DNA of 64,000 nt from Bradyrhizobium sp. OK095. GTDB taxonomy: Bacteria > Pseudomonadota > Alphaproteobacteria > Rhizobiales > Xanthobacteraceae. The translations under genes were made by a program, and so were the position numbers. Each line of letters starts with the position of its first letter. Position 1 is the first letter of the stretch. The stretch is taken from positions 310,001 through 374,000 of the forward strand of contig NZ_FOBX01000007.1 of the NCBI RefSeq assembly GCF_900109945.1, read 5' to 3'. A model generated the notes under the pieces. It did no database searches, was not told the origin of the DNA, and was given only the letters and a program-made list of their open reading frames with translations. Below are positions 1-7,848 of the stretch, piece by piece.

Positions 1-34
1 GCGCTTCCTCATCGGGATGATGCGCAATCGTCAT
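1..34 (-). CDS. chrR: ChrR-type anti-sigma factor, N-terminus only (cut by window start)
   Basis: Only the first 11 codons are inside the window, reading MTIAHHPDEEA. The ATG overlaps the stop codon of the upstream ECF sigma gene in an ATGA arrangement, so the two are translationally coupled. The start resembles ChrR-family zinc anti-sigma factors, which begin with a similar MTI-x-HHP sequence and hold the partner sigma factor inactive until singlet oxygen or peroxide stress. The call rests on this short match and on position next to an RpoE-type sigma gene; the zinc ligands lie outside the window. Confidence 0.6.
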   Translation of the reverse strand, partial: MTIAHHPDEEA

Positions 35-603
35 GAGTTCTCACCGAGGAAATCGCGCAAGCGCGCCATGGCCAGCCGCAACCGGGATTTCACCGTGCCA
101 AGGGGAATGCCGAGCTTCTTGGCGATATCGCCATGCGCGTTGCCTTCAAAAAATGACAGCTCCACCACCCGGACCTGGTCCTCCGGCAACCCCTCCAGCG
201 CCGCCCGCACCCGGCTTTCGCGTTCGGCTGCCTCGAACGGCACGTCGGGCGGGTCCTCCGCGGCCGGGAGCATCAGCTCGTACACATGATGAAGCTGCGC
301 GCGCTGATCCTTCCGAAACCGGTCGATCCGAAGGTTGCGGGCAATGGTGAAGATCCAGGCGGACACTGCGGCCCGCTGGGGATCATAGCCGTCGGCCTTG
401 CGCCAGACGGTGATCAATGTCTCCTGCGCCAGATCCTCGGCGATCTCGCCGGCCGCTCCGCCCCTCATCAGCATGGTCTTGATGCGGGGCGCATAGAAAT
501 TGAACAGCTGCTTGAAGGCCTCGCGATCCCGGCGCGCCGCGATGGCACGAACGAAATTGGCGGCTTTTTGCGGCGTAATGGACTCAGCCTCGTGGCGCAT
601 CAT
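31..603 (-). CDS. rpoE: ECF sigma factor, RpoE/ChrR type
   Basis: About 190 residues with the two ECF domains: sigma-2 early in the protein (an AFKQLF helix, then DLAQETLITVWRKA and the region 2.4 helix before RIDRFRK) and sigma-4 at the C-terminus (LPEDQVRVVELSFFEG, then the helix-turn-helix IAKKLGIPLGTVKSRL). It would direct RNA polymerase to stress promoters of the TGATCC class. I use the ATG at 603 (or the adjacent ATG at 600); the longer reading frame from 735 would begin upstream of the predicted promoter at 734-706 and its extra residues are low complexity. The stop overlaps the anti-sigma start. The identical promoter motif in front of itself suggests autoregulation. Confidence 0.88.
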   Translation of the reverse strand: MMRHEAESITPQKAANFVRAIAARRDREAFKQLFNFYAPRIKTMLMRGGAAGEIAEDLAQETLITVWRKADGYDPQRAAVSAWIFTIARNLRIDRFRKDQRAQLHHVYELMLPAAEDPPDVPFEAAERESRVRAALEGLPEDQVRVVELSFFEGNAHGDIAKKLGIPLGTVKSRLRLAMARLRDFLGENS

Positions 604-705
604 GGCTTCCGGCCGACCGTCCCATCGTCGCCGTCTCTCCCCCGGTCCCGGCCGATGCCTGCCGTACCCTAGCCTAGCTGCTGTACCGGTGGTTTGCATA
701 CATCC

Positions 706-734
706 AGATACGTCCACCGCCCGTCTTTGGATCA
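706..734 (-). promoter_or_regulatory. ECF (RpoE/ChrR-class) promoter of the sigma gene
   Basis: Read on the minus strand: TGATCC at 734-729, an 18-base spacer, then TATCT at 710-706. It lies about 100 bases upstream of the sigma start codon. The -35 is the element known for RpoE of Rhodobacter sphaeroides and related ECF sigmas. An identical motif with identical spacing fires in the opposite direction at 748-776. Confidence 0.75.
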
Positions 735-747
735 CCGCGGATAGATG

Positions 748-776
748 TGATCCAAAGCCATTTCTCGTCCGTATCT
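748..776 (+). promoter_or_regulatory. ECF (RpoE/ChrR-class) promoter of the lipid-modification operon
   Basis: TGATCC at 748-753, an 18-base spacer, and TATCT at 772-776, giving an expected transcript start near 783 and a leader of about 47 bases before the ATG at 830. The first four spacer bases (AAAG) and the last two (CG) also match the divergent copy. The two -35 boxes are only 13 bases apart. Confidence 0.75.
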
Positions 777-829
777 GTCATCGGAACCCAAGTGCCCGTC
801 GACGGGGCCAACCATGAGGACCGGGCGGG

Positions 830-2173
830 ATGCGGAGCGACAACGGATCGCGAAAGCGGATCGCGGTGATTGGAACCGGCATCTCCGGGATGTCTGCGGC
901 ATGGCTCCTGAGCCAGCGCCATGACGTGACGATCTATGAGCGGGACGGACGGCTCGGCGGTCATTCCAATACCGTCGAAGTCCGCACCCCCGATGGGATC
1001 GTCCCGGTCGATACCGGGTTCATCGTCTACAACGAGAAGACCTATCCCAATCTCACGGCGCTGTTCGCCCACCTCAAAGTGCCGACGCTCGCCTCCGACA
1101 TGTCGTTCGCCGTCTCCCTCGAAGACGGCGAGCTGGAATATTCGGGGACCAGCCTGAACGGGCTGTTTGCCCAGCGCAGCAATTTGTTTCGCCCGAGGTT
1201 CTGGTCGATGCTCAACGACCTCTGGCGCTTCTATCGCGAAGCACCGCGGGATCTGTCGTCGCTCGACGATCTCTCCTCCCTCGAGCAATATCTCGACGCC
1301 GGCTGTTACGGCGAGGTCTTTCGCAGCGACCATCTGTTGCCGATGGCCGCCGCGATCTGGTCGGCCTCGCCCAGCCAGATGCTGCAATATCCGGCAGCTT
1401 CGTTCATTCGCTTCCACGACAATCACGGGCTGCTTCAGCTGCGCAACCGGCCACCATGGCGGACGGTCGCCGGTGGCAGCCGCACCTATGTCGACGCGCT
1501 GACGCATCGGTTCAGCGACGGCATCCGTCTTGCCCGAGGTGTCGCGGCAATCCGGCGCCATCAGGACGGAGTCGAGGTCAGGGATCGCGGCGGCCATTCC
1601 GACCATTTCGATGACGTCGTCATCGCGGCGCATGCCGATCAGGCGCTTGCGCTGCTGGAGCAGCCAACGGCAGAGGAGCGAAGCCTGCTCGGGGCATTCC
1701 GCTACAGCCAAAACCGCGCCGTTCTCCACGGCGATCCGGTGCTGATGCCGCAGCGCAAGGCGGCCTGGGCGAGCTGGAATTATATTGGCGGCAGAGCCAG
1801 CACGGAGCATCCAACCGTGACCTACTGGATGAACGCTCTCCAGCAATTGCCGACGGCGCAAAATCTGTTCGTGACGCTCAACCCCGTGGTCGAGCCAGAG
1901 CAGGCCCTGCACGAGGAACATTACGATCATCCGATCTTCGATGCCGCGGCCATGAGCGCGCAGCGTCGTCTATGGTCCTTGCAGGGCCAGGATCGCATCT
2001 GGTTCTGCGGCTCCTATTTCGGCGCCGGTTTTCACGAGGATGGGCTCCAGTCCGGGCTCGCCGCTGCCGAAGCCCTCGGCCGTGTCAGGCGGCCGTGGCA
2101 CGTTGAAAACGAGTCCGGCCGAATCTACGTCGACGAGGCGAATAGTCATCAGATCAAACGACTTGCCGCATGA
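830..2173 (+). CDS. FAD-dependent oxidoreductase (COG2907-like amine oxidase family)
   Basis: 447 residues with an N-terminal Rossmann dinucleotide-binding motif (GTGISG, residues 15-20), the acidic ribose-binding end of strand 2 (E37) and the RLGGHSNT loop typical of FAD amine-oxidase-fold proteins. COG2907 proteins are almost always found beside DUF1365 and cyclopropane-fatty-acid-synthase-like genes, as here, and are thought to oxidise or desaturate acyl chains of membrane lipids. It is the first gene of a three-gene operon behind an ECF promoter; its stop overlaps the next start in ATGA. The acyl substrate is not predictable from sequence. Confidence 0.85.
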   Translation: MRSDNGSRKRIAVIGTGISGMSAAWLLSQRHDVTIYERDGRLGGHSNTVEVRTPDGIVPVDTGFIVYNEKTYPNLTALFAHLKVPTLASDMSFAVSLEDGELEYSGTSLNGLFAQRSNLFRPRFWSMLNDLWRFYREAPRDLSSLDDLSSLEQYLDAGCYGEVFRSDHLLPMAAAIWSASPSQMLQYPAASFIRFHDNHGLLQLRNRPPWRTVAGGSRTYVDALTHRFSDGIRLARGVAAIRRHQDGVEVRDRGGHSDHFDDVVIAAHADQALALLEQPTAEERSLLGAFRYSQNRAVLHGDPVLMPQRKAAWASWNYIGGRASTEHPTVTYWMNALQQLPTAQNLFVTLNPVVEPEQALHEEHYDHPIFDAAAMSAQRRLWSLQGQDRIWFCGSYFGAGFHEDGLQSGLAAAEALGRVRRPWHVENESGRIYVDEANSHQIKRLAA

Positions 2174-2958
2174 AAATGTCTTCGTGCCTATACACCGGCC
2201 AGGTTGTTCATCGTCGCTTGCTGCCCCGGAAGCATCAGCTCCGCTATCGGGTGTTCTGGATGTTGCTCGATCTGAACGAAATCGACAGCCTCTCCAGGCA
2301 GCTCAGCTTCTTCTCACGCAACCGGTTCAATCTCGCCAGCTTCCACGATTCCGACCACGGCGATGGCGGTGGCGCCTCGCTTCTGGACCAGGCGCAGGCG
2401 CTGCTGCGACAGGCCGGATGCCGGGCGGAGCAGCTCACCATCAAGCTGCTCTGCATGCCGCGCCTCCTCGGTTACGGCTTCAATCCGCTGAGCGTCTATT
2501 TTTGCTCGCGGCATGATGGCTCGCTCGAGGCGATCATCTACGAGGTTCACAACACCTTTGGCGAGCGGCACAGCTACGTCATGCCGGTCGGCGGCTCCGC
2601 GACAGAGATCATCGAGCAGCATTGCCCCAAATCGTTCTACGTCTCGCCGTTCCTCGGCATGGACATGTCTTACGGCTTTCGCGTTCTTCCTCCCGCCGCG
2701 CAGGTGGAGGTTTCCATTCGTGGTCAGGAGAACGACAGGACAGTCATCGTGGCATCGCTTTCGGGGACGCGTCACCCATTGACCGACAGCGCCCTGATCA
2801 AGGCTTTTGCCAGCCATCCGTTGCTGACAATGAAGGTCATCGCGGGCATCCATTGGCATGCGTTGCGGATGATCCTCAAAGGTTTCCGCATCCACGGGCG
2901 TGAACCGGCAGCGCAGCGCGCGGCAAGAGCTGCCGGCGGTCGAGGAGCGCAGCCGTGA
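2170..2958 (+). CDS. DUF1365 family protein
   Basis: 262 residues matching DUF1365: an SCLYTGQVVHRRL start, a FWMLLDLNEID segment, and a conserved central LLCMPRLLGYGFNPLSVYFC block. The biochemical function of the family is unknown, but it is a constant partner of COG2907 oxidoreductases and CFA-synthase-like methyltransferases, so a role in modifying or trafficking phospholipid acyl chains is inferred. It is coupled on both sides: ATGA overlap with the upstream gene and a GTGA overlap with the downstream gene. Confidence 0.85.
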   Translation: MKMSSCLYTGQVVHRRLLPRKHQLRYRVFWMLLDLNEIDSLSRQLSFFSRNRFNLASFHDSDHGDGGGASLLDQAQALLRQAGCRAEQLTIKLLCMPRLLGYGFNPLSVYFCSRHDGSLEAIIYEVHNTFGERHSYVMPVGGSATEIIEQHCPKSFYVSPFLGMDMSYGFRVLPPAAQVEVSIRGQENDRTVIVASLSGTRHPLTDSALIKAFASHPLLTMKVIAGIHWHALRMILKGFRIHGREPAAQRAARAAGGRGAQP

Positions 2959-4172
2959 GATCCGATTCCTCATTGATGTCCCCAGTCCCTGATGTCGTGA
3001 CCGGACTCGCGCGGCTCGTCACCCGCATGATCGGCCGGCTGCTCCCTCAGGTTCAATCCGGCCACTTGCGGTTGGTTCTCCCCAATGGCGGGCAGCTCGA
3101 TCTGGGCAGACGGGAGAACGGCAACGACGTCACCATCACCTTCCACCACTGGCGGGCCCTGCAGCGCTTGTGGCTATCGGGCGAGGCCGGCTTCTCCGAC
3201 GGCTATATCGCGGGCGATTGGTCGACCAACAATCTGATGGGAGTGCTGGACTTCCTCATTCGAAACGAGACGGCATTTGCCGGGGTCGCCAGCTCCCGCG
3301 CCGCCCGCCTATTCGGCTGGCTCCGGCACCGCGCCAACGAAAATACCAAGACCGGCAGCAGGAAGAATATCGCGGCTCACTATGACCTCGGTAACGAGTT
3401 CTACCGCCATTGGCTCGATCAAGGCATGAACTACTCCTCCGCGATCTATGAGCCCGAGCTTTCGCTGGAAGACGCGCAGCGAAACAAGCTTGAACGGGTT
3501 TCCCGCTATCTCGACCTCAAGGGAGGCGAACGCGTTCTCGAGATCGGCTGCGGGTGGGGATCGCTGGCTGAACATCTGGTTCGCGGCTACGATGCGGCGG
3601 TCACGGGGATCACCCTGTCCCGGTCGCAGCTGGATTTCGCGCGTGAGCGCCTGACGGCGGAAATCGAGGCCGGCAAGGCCGCGGTTCTCTTACAGGACTA
3701 TCGCGACATCGTCGGACGTTTCGACCGCATCGTCTCGATCGAGATGTTCGAGGCCGTCGGCGAACGGTACTGGCCGCTCTATTTCGAGAAGCTGCGGTCG
3801 AGCCTCGTCAAGGGCGGTGTCGCCGTGCTGCAAATCATCACGATCGCACCGTCCCGCTTCGGTGCTTATCGGAACTGCCCGGACTTCATTCAACGTCACA
3901 TCTTTCCCGGCGGAATGCTGCCGACGGCCGAGATTGTCGAGGCGCATGCGGCCAAAGCCATGCTTGAGGTGACGGGTCGCGAGTCCTTCGGCCTGAGCTA
4001 TGCCCGCACGCTCAGCGATTGGCGCGATCGCTTCCTCGGGGCGTGGCCGGAAATCGAGGCCCTCGGCTTCGACACCAGGTTTCGCCGCATGTGGGAATAT
4101 TATCTGGCCTATTGCGAAGCCGGATTTCGACACGACGCCGTCAACGTCAGCATCTTCAAGCTGACGCGTTGA
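2955..4172 (+). CDS. cfa: Cyclopropane-fatty-acyl-phospholipid synthase family methyltransferase
   Basis: 405 residues in the CFA synthase family, which transfer a methylene or methyl group from S-adenosylmethionine to unsaturated acyl chains in membrane phospholipid. Visible: the SAM-binding glycine motif VLEIGCGWG (about residues 194-202), the substrate-side YSSAIYEP motif (about 160-167) and a DRIVSIEMFEAVG stretch. The start is GTG at 2955, overlapping the previous stop; an ATG at 2976 is the alternative. As third gene behind an ECF promoter it may be a stress-induced paralogue. In Rhodobacter a related methyltransferase makes methylated furan fatty acids, so cyclopropane, methyl-branched or furan products are all possible. 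Confidence 0.88.
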   Translation: MRSDSSLMSPVPDVVTGLARLVTRMIGRLLPQVQSGHLRLVLPNGGQLDLGRRENGNDVTITFHHWRALQRLWLSGEAGFSDGYIAGDWSTNNLMGVLDFLIRNETAFAGVASSRAARLFGWLRHRANENTKTGSRKNIAAHYDLGNEFYRHWLDQGMNYSSAIYEPELSLEDAQRNKLERVSRYLDLKGGERVLEIGCGWGSLAEHLVRGYDAAVTGITLSRSQLDFARERLTAEIEAGKAAVLLQDYRDIVGRFDRIVSIEMFEAVGERYWPLYFEKLRSSLVKGGVAVLQIITIAPSRFGAYRNCPDFIQRHIFPGGMLPTAEIVEAHAAKAMLEVTGRESFGLSYARTLSDWRDRFLGAWPEIEALGFDTRFRRMWEYYLAYCEAGFRHDAVNVSIFKLTR

Positions 4173-4228
4173 ACGGTCCTGAGATTACCGCTGCACCTGT
4201 GCGTAGCCCCAGCCGGATCCTTTCCGCG

Positions 4229-4636
4229 CTATGCTCCGCTCAGAAGCAATGCGATCGCAAGACCAATCGTTGCACATGCCCCAATCAGGAACGCCAAAGT
4301 GCGGATGACGGGAATGCCCGCAGCGTAGATGACGTAGTGAATGAGGCGCGCGGCAACGTAGATCTGAGCAGACAGTACGGTCGCCCTGGTGCTGACATCG
4401 ATGATTGCACCGACCAGCACCAGTGGGGCGAACACGGCAAGGTTCTCGATCGCGTTGAGGTGCGCGCGCCGCGCCCTGTCGACCCAGGGCGCATCCGCGG
4501 GATAATCGGGTCCGGGGGTACCGATCGCGCGCAGTACACCGTGCGTTGTCATGCGCGCGACGACATAGGGTACCCACATCAGCGCCGTCGCAGCCGAGAT
4601 GACGGTCAGGCCGTAAAGTTCGGGCGTATATTTCAC
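4229..4636 (-). CDS. MAPEG family membrane protein
   Basis: 135 residues, about four hydrophobic segments, with the MAPEG hallmark RARRAHLNAIENLAVFAPLV in the first half. MAPEG proteins are trimeric membrane enzymes that use glutathione in eicosanoid and detoxification chemistry; bacterial members are mostly uncharacterised. I start at the GTG at 4636, two bases after the upstream gene's stop; no ATG is available. It is the last gene of a minus-strand group running from the hydrolase at 6631, and it converges with the CFA gene. Confidence 0.75.
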   Translation of the reverse strand: MKYTPELYGLTVISAATALMWVPYVVARMTTHGVLRAIGTPGPDYPADAPWVDRARRAHLNAIENLAVFAPLVLVGAIIDVSTRATVLSAQIYVAARLIHYVIYAAGIPVIRTLAFLIGACATIGLAIALLLSGA

Positions 4637-4638
4637 GA

Positions 4639-5136
4639 TTAAAGCGTCGCCAACTGTGTCGGTCGAAATCGTGCGGTGGTCAGGATCGCCAGAAGCGCAA
4701 AGAGAAGAAACGCCGCCCCCTGGACAACCAGGAACACCGGCTCCGTCTGCGTTGGCGCCCATGATTGCAACAGCGGGATTTTCAGGAAGGCCTGAATGCC
4801 CAGAACGAATACGTTCAGGTACAACGAAAGCGTGGCGGTGATCGTGTAGATCGGACGCCAGATGCCCAGCAGGTGCCTGCCATAAAATGCGAACGTCGCG
4901 AGCACCAGTAGCACCAGCGAAATCAGCCCGACGATGTGCGACGGCAGGAGCTTGGGGGCCGGGAAAAGGAAGCCTGTAACGCTGGTCAGTATCGTGGTGG
5001 CCAGAAAGATCGCCGTGGAAACGCGGGATGGATCGGACTTCAACCAGCCGATCGCTGCGATCAGGCCGGCGACGATACCGATCAGACTGATAAGGACGTG
5101 CAGTAGCGTGAAAATGACCAGACTCATGCCCATCAT
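4639..5136 (-). CDS. Hypothetical membrane protein
   Basis: 165 residues, almost entirely hydrophobic, with about five predicted transmembrane segments and no charged catalytic motif. It opens with MMGMSLVIFTLLHVLISLIG; the second Met is an equally good start. I do not recognise the family beyond small integral membrane proteins that accompany hydrolases and MAPEG genes. The stop lies two bases before the MAPEG start, so the two are very likely co-transcribed. Confidence 0.65.
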   Translation of the reverse strand: MMGMSLVIFTLLHVLISLIGIVAGLIAAIGWLKSDPSRVSTAIFLATTILTSVTGFLFPAPKLLPSHIVGLISLVLLVLATFAFYGRHLLGIWRPIYTITATLSLYLNVFVLGIQAFLKIPLLQSWAPTQTEPVFLVVQGAAFLLFALLAILTTARFRPTQLATL

Positions 5137-5215
5137 GATGATGCCCCAACGATTGCGTTCGAACGGAATTTGCGGCCGGGCGACGCGGAGCCCAGCCGCG
5201 TGGATTCGAGCGTCG

Positions 5216-5752
5216 TTATTTCGCGGGCTCCAGCAGCCCCAGCGGCCAGAGCGGGCCGACCGGAATGAGCTGGAACGTCATCATGTCGGCCTGGCCCAGC
5301 GGCAGCTTTTCCAGCAGCGTATGCGCCTCGGCCGGATCGGTTACGTTCATCAGGAATACTGCGCCGGACCCATCGTTCTTGGCGAACCACTGATCGATCT
5401 TTCCAGCCAGCATCAGGCGCATCGTGTCGTACGCTTCCGACGGCATGACCTTGGGAATCGTCGTGGGTGTTGCCTTGGCCGTCCAGGTGCCGATCGCGAG
5501 CACCTTTGTCGTGAGGGTCTTGGCCGCGACCATCTCGGCCGAGCCGGGCGCTTTATTCTCTGACATTTTTATCAAGTCCTTTTCCGAGTTGGTGACATGC
5601 TGACGTTGTGATGCGCCAGTCGGGTATTCCGACCGCGAAGCGGCCCGGACGTTCGACCCGGCGAGCAAGACCGCTGTCGCGACCGCGGCCAATCCGAGGA
5701 CCGCCCGGCGATATCGGGCAGTCGGGGCGTGTTGATTGGTGAGAAATTTCAT
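5216..5752 (-). CDS. Exported protein with YCII/muconolactone-isomerase-like domain
   Basis: 178 residues. The N-terminus (ARYRRAVLGLAAVATAVLLAG) looks like a secretion signal ending near NVRAAS. The remainder contains conserved-looking segments (DQWFAKNDGSGAVFLMNV, then LLEKLPLGQADMMTFQLIPV) that fit a dimeric alpha/beta-barrel fold as in muconolactone isomerase and YCII proteins. An internal Met (MSENKAPG) would give a cytoplasmic short form. Function unknown. It lies 12 bases downstream of the alpha/beta hydrolase stop, so they form an operon. Confidence 0.6.
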   Translation of the reverse strand: MKFLTNQHAPTARYRRAVLGLAAVATAVLLAGSNVRAASRSEYPTGASQRQHVTNSEKDLIKMSENKAPGSAEMVAAKTLTTKVLAIGTWTAKATPTTIPKVMPSEAYDTMRLMLAGKIDQWFAKNDGSGAVFLMNVTDPAEAHTLLEKLPLGQADMMTFQLIPVGPLWPLGLLEPAK

Positions 5753-5764
5753 CCTTCATCCTCC

Positions 5765-6631
5765 TCAAGACAGCATCAACTCGGCGACACGCGCCGGCAT
5801 GTCCGACTGCAGCCAATGTCCCGCCGGCACTGGATGGAACGACGCATTCCTGAAATGAGCGGCTCGCTCCCTGCCCATCGCCATTCCGAGATAGGGATCG
5901 AACTCTCCCCAGATGACCTTGACCGGAAGATCGAGCGCCTCGACCAGATGCAGGCGCGTGCTGTTTCGCTTCAGCTCCTCGTGGAACTGCGCGCTCATCT
6001 GCACGAAGGCGGCACCGGAACCCGGTTGCCGCACGAAATTGTCCGCGATCAGCGGAGGCATGAACTGCGCGAAATGCAGTTTCTGCTCCGGCGGAAGCAG
6101 CTCAGCGAATTTCGCCCCCTGCCAGTCAAGCAACCAGCCGAACTGCGCGGGACTTTGCGCGACGGCGAGCGCCAGCGCCTTCAGCGCAGGATCGGCGAAC
6201 AGCACGATCATCTCGGGCCAGACGTTCAGCGGCGAATTGTCGTAGGCCGAATTGAGAATGCAGAGCGAAGCGACCTTGTAGGGATGTTCGACCGCGAAAT
6301 TGATCGCGGCAGCACCTGATGAATCATGGGCAACGGGAACGACCTGGCCCAGCCCCAGGGCCTGGATCACCGCCGAGAGATCGCCAAGCTGCTGCGCGAA
6401 GCTGTAGGACGCAGCCGTCTTGTCGGATGCGCCGAAACCCAGGAAATCGAATGCGACGACGCGCCGGCCGGCGGCCGTCAGATAGGGAATGAGATCGTCG
6501 TAGATGTGGAGATTGTCCGGGAAGCCGTGCATGAGAACGAAGGTCGGCCCCGTTCCGTCGTAGTCGCGCGCGTAAATTGATCCCTGTTCGCGCTGGATTC
6601 GATGCTCGGTGAAAGCCGGTTTGCGGTCCAT
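5765..6631 (-). CDS. Alpha/beta hydrolase, Asp-nucleophile (dehalogenase/epoxide-hydrolase type)
   Basis: 288 residues with a full catalytic set: oxyanion-hole HGFPDN (35-40), nucleophile elbow AHDSSG with Asp103 rather than Ser, acid Asp245 in GEFDPYLG, and His272 in AGHWLQSD. An aspartate nucleophile points to haloalkane or haloacetate dehalogenases and epoxide hydrolases rather than esterases; the substrate cannot be read from sequence. It leads the minus-strand group hydrolase, exported protein, membrane protein, MAPEG. With an upstream AraC regulator this looks like a small detoxification or catabolic unit. Confidence 0.82.
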   Translation of the reverse strand: MDRKPAFTEHRIQREQGSIYARDYDGTGPTFVLMHGFPDNLHIYDDLIPYLTAAGRRVVAFDFLGFGASDKTAASYSFAQQLGDLSAVIQALGLGQVVPVAHDSSGAAAINFAVEHPYKVASLCILNSAYDNSPLNVWPEMIVLFADPALKALALAVAQSPAQFGWLLDWQGAKFAELLPPEQKLHFAQFMPPLIADNFVRQPGSGAAFVQMSAQFHEELKRNSTRLHLVEALDLPVKVIWGEFDPYLGMAMGRERAAHFRNASFHPVPAGHWLQSDMPARVAELMLS

Positions 6632-6789
6632 GGCACCCTCGTTGTGGCGGCGTCCTGTGGTCGGGCCGCTGCATTTCTAGGACGAGGATCTGCCAAGCGA
6701 AGCCAATTGGATTGGACATTCGCGACGCTGTCTTTGTTAAAAAACCGACCTTCAGGCACGGGTTCGCAAACGCATGGTCGCAGATGACA

Positions 6790-7701
6790 TCAGCGATGCA
6801 TCTGGCGCCATCGTCCGGGGCTGTCGCCCTCGAGTTTCGTGAAAACCCGCGTGAAGTGGCTCTGATCGACGAACCCGCACGTCGCGGCGATGTCTGCAAG
6901 GCCTGCCCTGCCTCCGAGCAGCAGCGCCTTGGCCCGTTCCACCCGCTTTCGCACCAGCCATTGATGCGGCGTGATCCCGGTGGTCCGACGGAATGCCCGG
7001 GCGAAATAGCCGGGCGACAATGCACATTCGCGCGCAAGCTCGGCGATGGTGGGGTCACCGCCGAGATGCGTCGTGATGAAATCCAGCACGCGGCGAAGTT
7101 GCCAGGGCGACAATCCCCCTGCAACCGGTGCGTCCGGCACTGTGCCGTTGCCATAGGCCTTGATGACGTGGGCGTAAAAGGCGAGCGCAATGTGGTCGAT
7201 GAACAGGGCGCTGCGTTCGCTTGCGTGTTCGACCTGATCCACCAGGGCGTTGGCCAAACCGTACATCACCCTGTCATAGGCGCCCTGCCCGGATAAAATC
7301 AGCCCCTTCGTGCGGGGAATGCCCTGATCGAAGGCAAGTTCGTCCAGCGAAGCCTGCGAGATATAGAACCGGATGTTGTCGAACGGCGCGTGGATTTCGG
7401 AAACCGGATTGCTGCGCAGATCGAACAGGAATGTGGCGCCCGGCTCAACCGACTTCGTCAGATGATGCTGCCCGTCGATCCAGAGGTCCACGGCGACCGG
7501 CAAAAGCGGCACGTGGAACGAAAACGCGTGTTCGGACGGAACGTTCTTTGCCGGGCCTTGCATCGCACGCGGGCTCGCCAGACGCGTGAAACCGATCGGC
7601 GCGACGGACGCGGTCCGTGCCAGAATGGTCGGAGGCAGATCGATCTTGAACCGATCCCCGATGATCGCGCTATCGTAGCTGCCGCTTGCGAGACCCTGCA
7701 T
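6790..7701 (-). CDS. AraC family transcriptional regulator
   Basis: About 303 residues from the ATG at 7701 (the frame is open to 7743). The C-terminal 100 residues carry the double helix-turn-helix of AraC proteins: TIAELARECALSPGYFARAFRRTTG followed by LADIAATCGFVDQSHFTRVFTKLEG. The N-terminal part resembles the sensor domain of AraC regulators that bind small aromatic or aliphatic effectors. It lies 158 bases upstream of the dehalogenase-like hydrolase in the same direction and is its obvious candidate regulator. Confidence 0.85.
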   Translation of the reverse strand: MQGLASGSYDSAIIGDRFKIDLPPTILARTASVAPIGFTRLASPRAMQGPAKNVPSEHAFSFHVPLLPVAVDLWIDGQHHLTKSVEPGATFLFDLRSNPVSEIHAPFDNIRFYISQASLDELAFDQGIPRTKGLILSGQGAYDRVMYGLANALVDQVEHASERSALFIDHIALAFYAHVIKAYGNGTVPDAPVAGGLSPWQLRRVLDFITTHLGGDPTIAELARECALSPGYFARAFRRTTGITPHQWLVRKRVERAKALLLGGRAGLADIAATCGFVDQSHFTRVFTKLEGDSPGRWRQMHR

Positions 7702-7848
7702 CGCGCCTACTCCATTGCGGCTCGGCCCGGCACCGTATCGCAACCAGCAACAGCATACACGGCCGCATGCGCCGCGTTTGAACGAAAAACGGGCATTCCC
7801 GAAAGCGCCGCTGTTGCGGTGACACCACTGCCTCGTCAGCCTTCGCCC

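Noticed and set aside
604..735. 44-residue N-terminal extension of the ECF sigma factor
   Set aside because: It would start upstream of the predicted promoter, and the added residues are Arg/Gly-rich with no family match.
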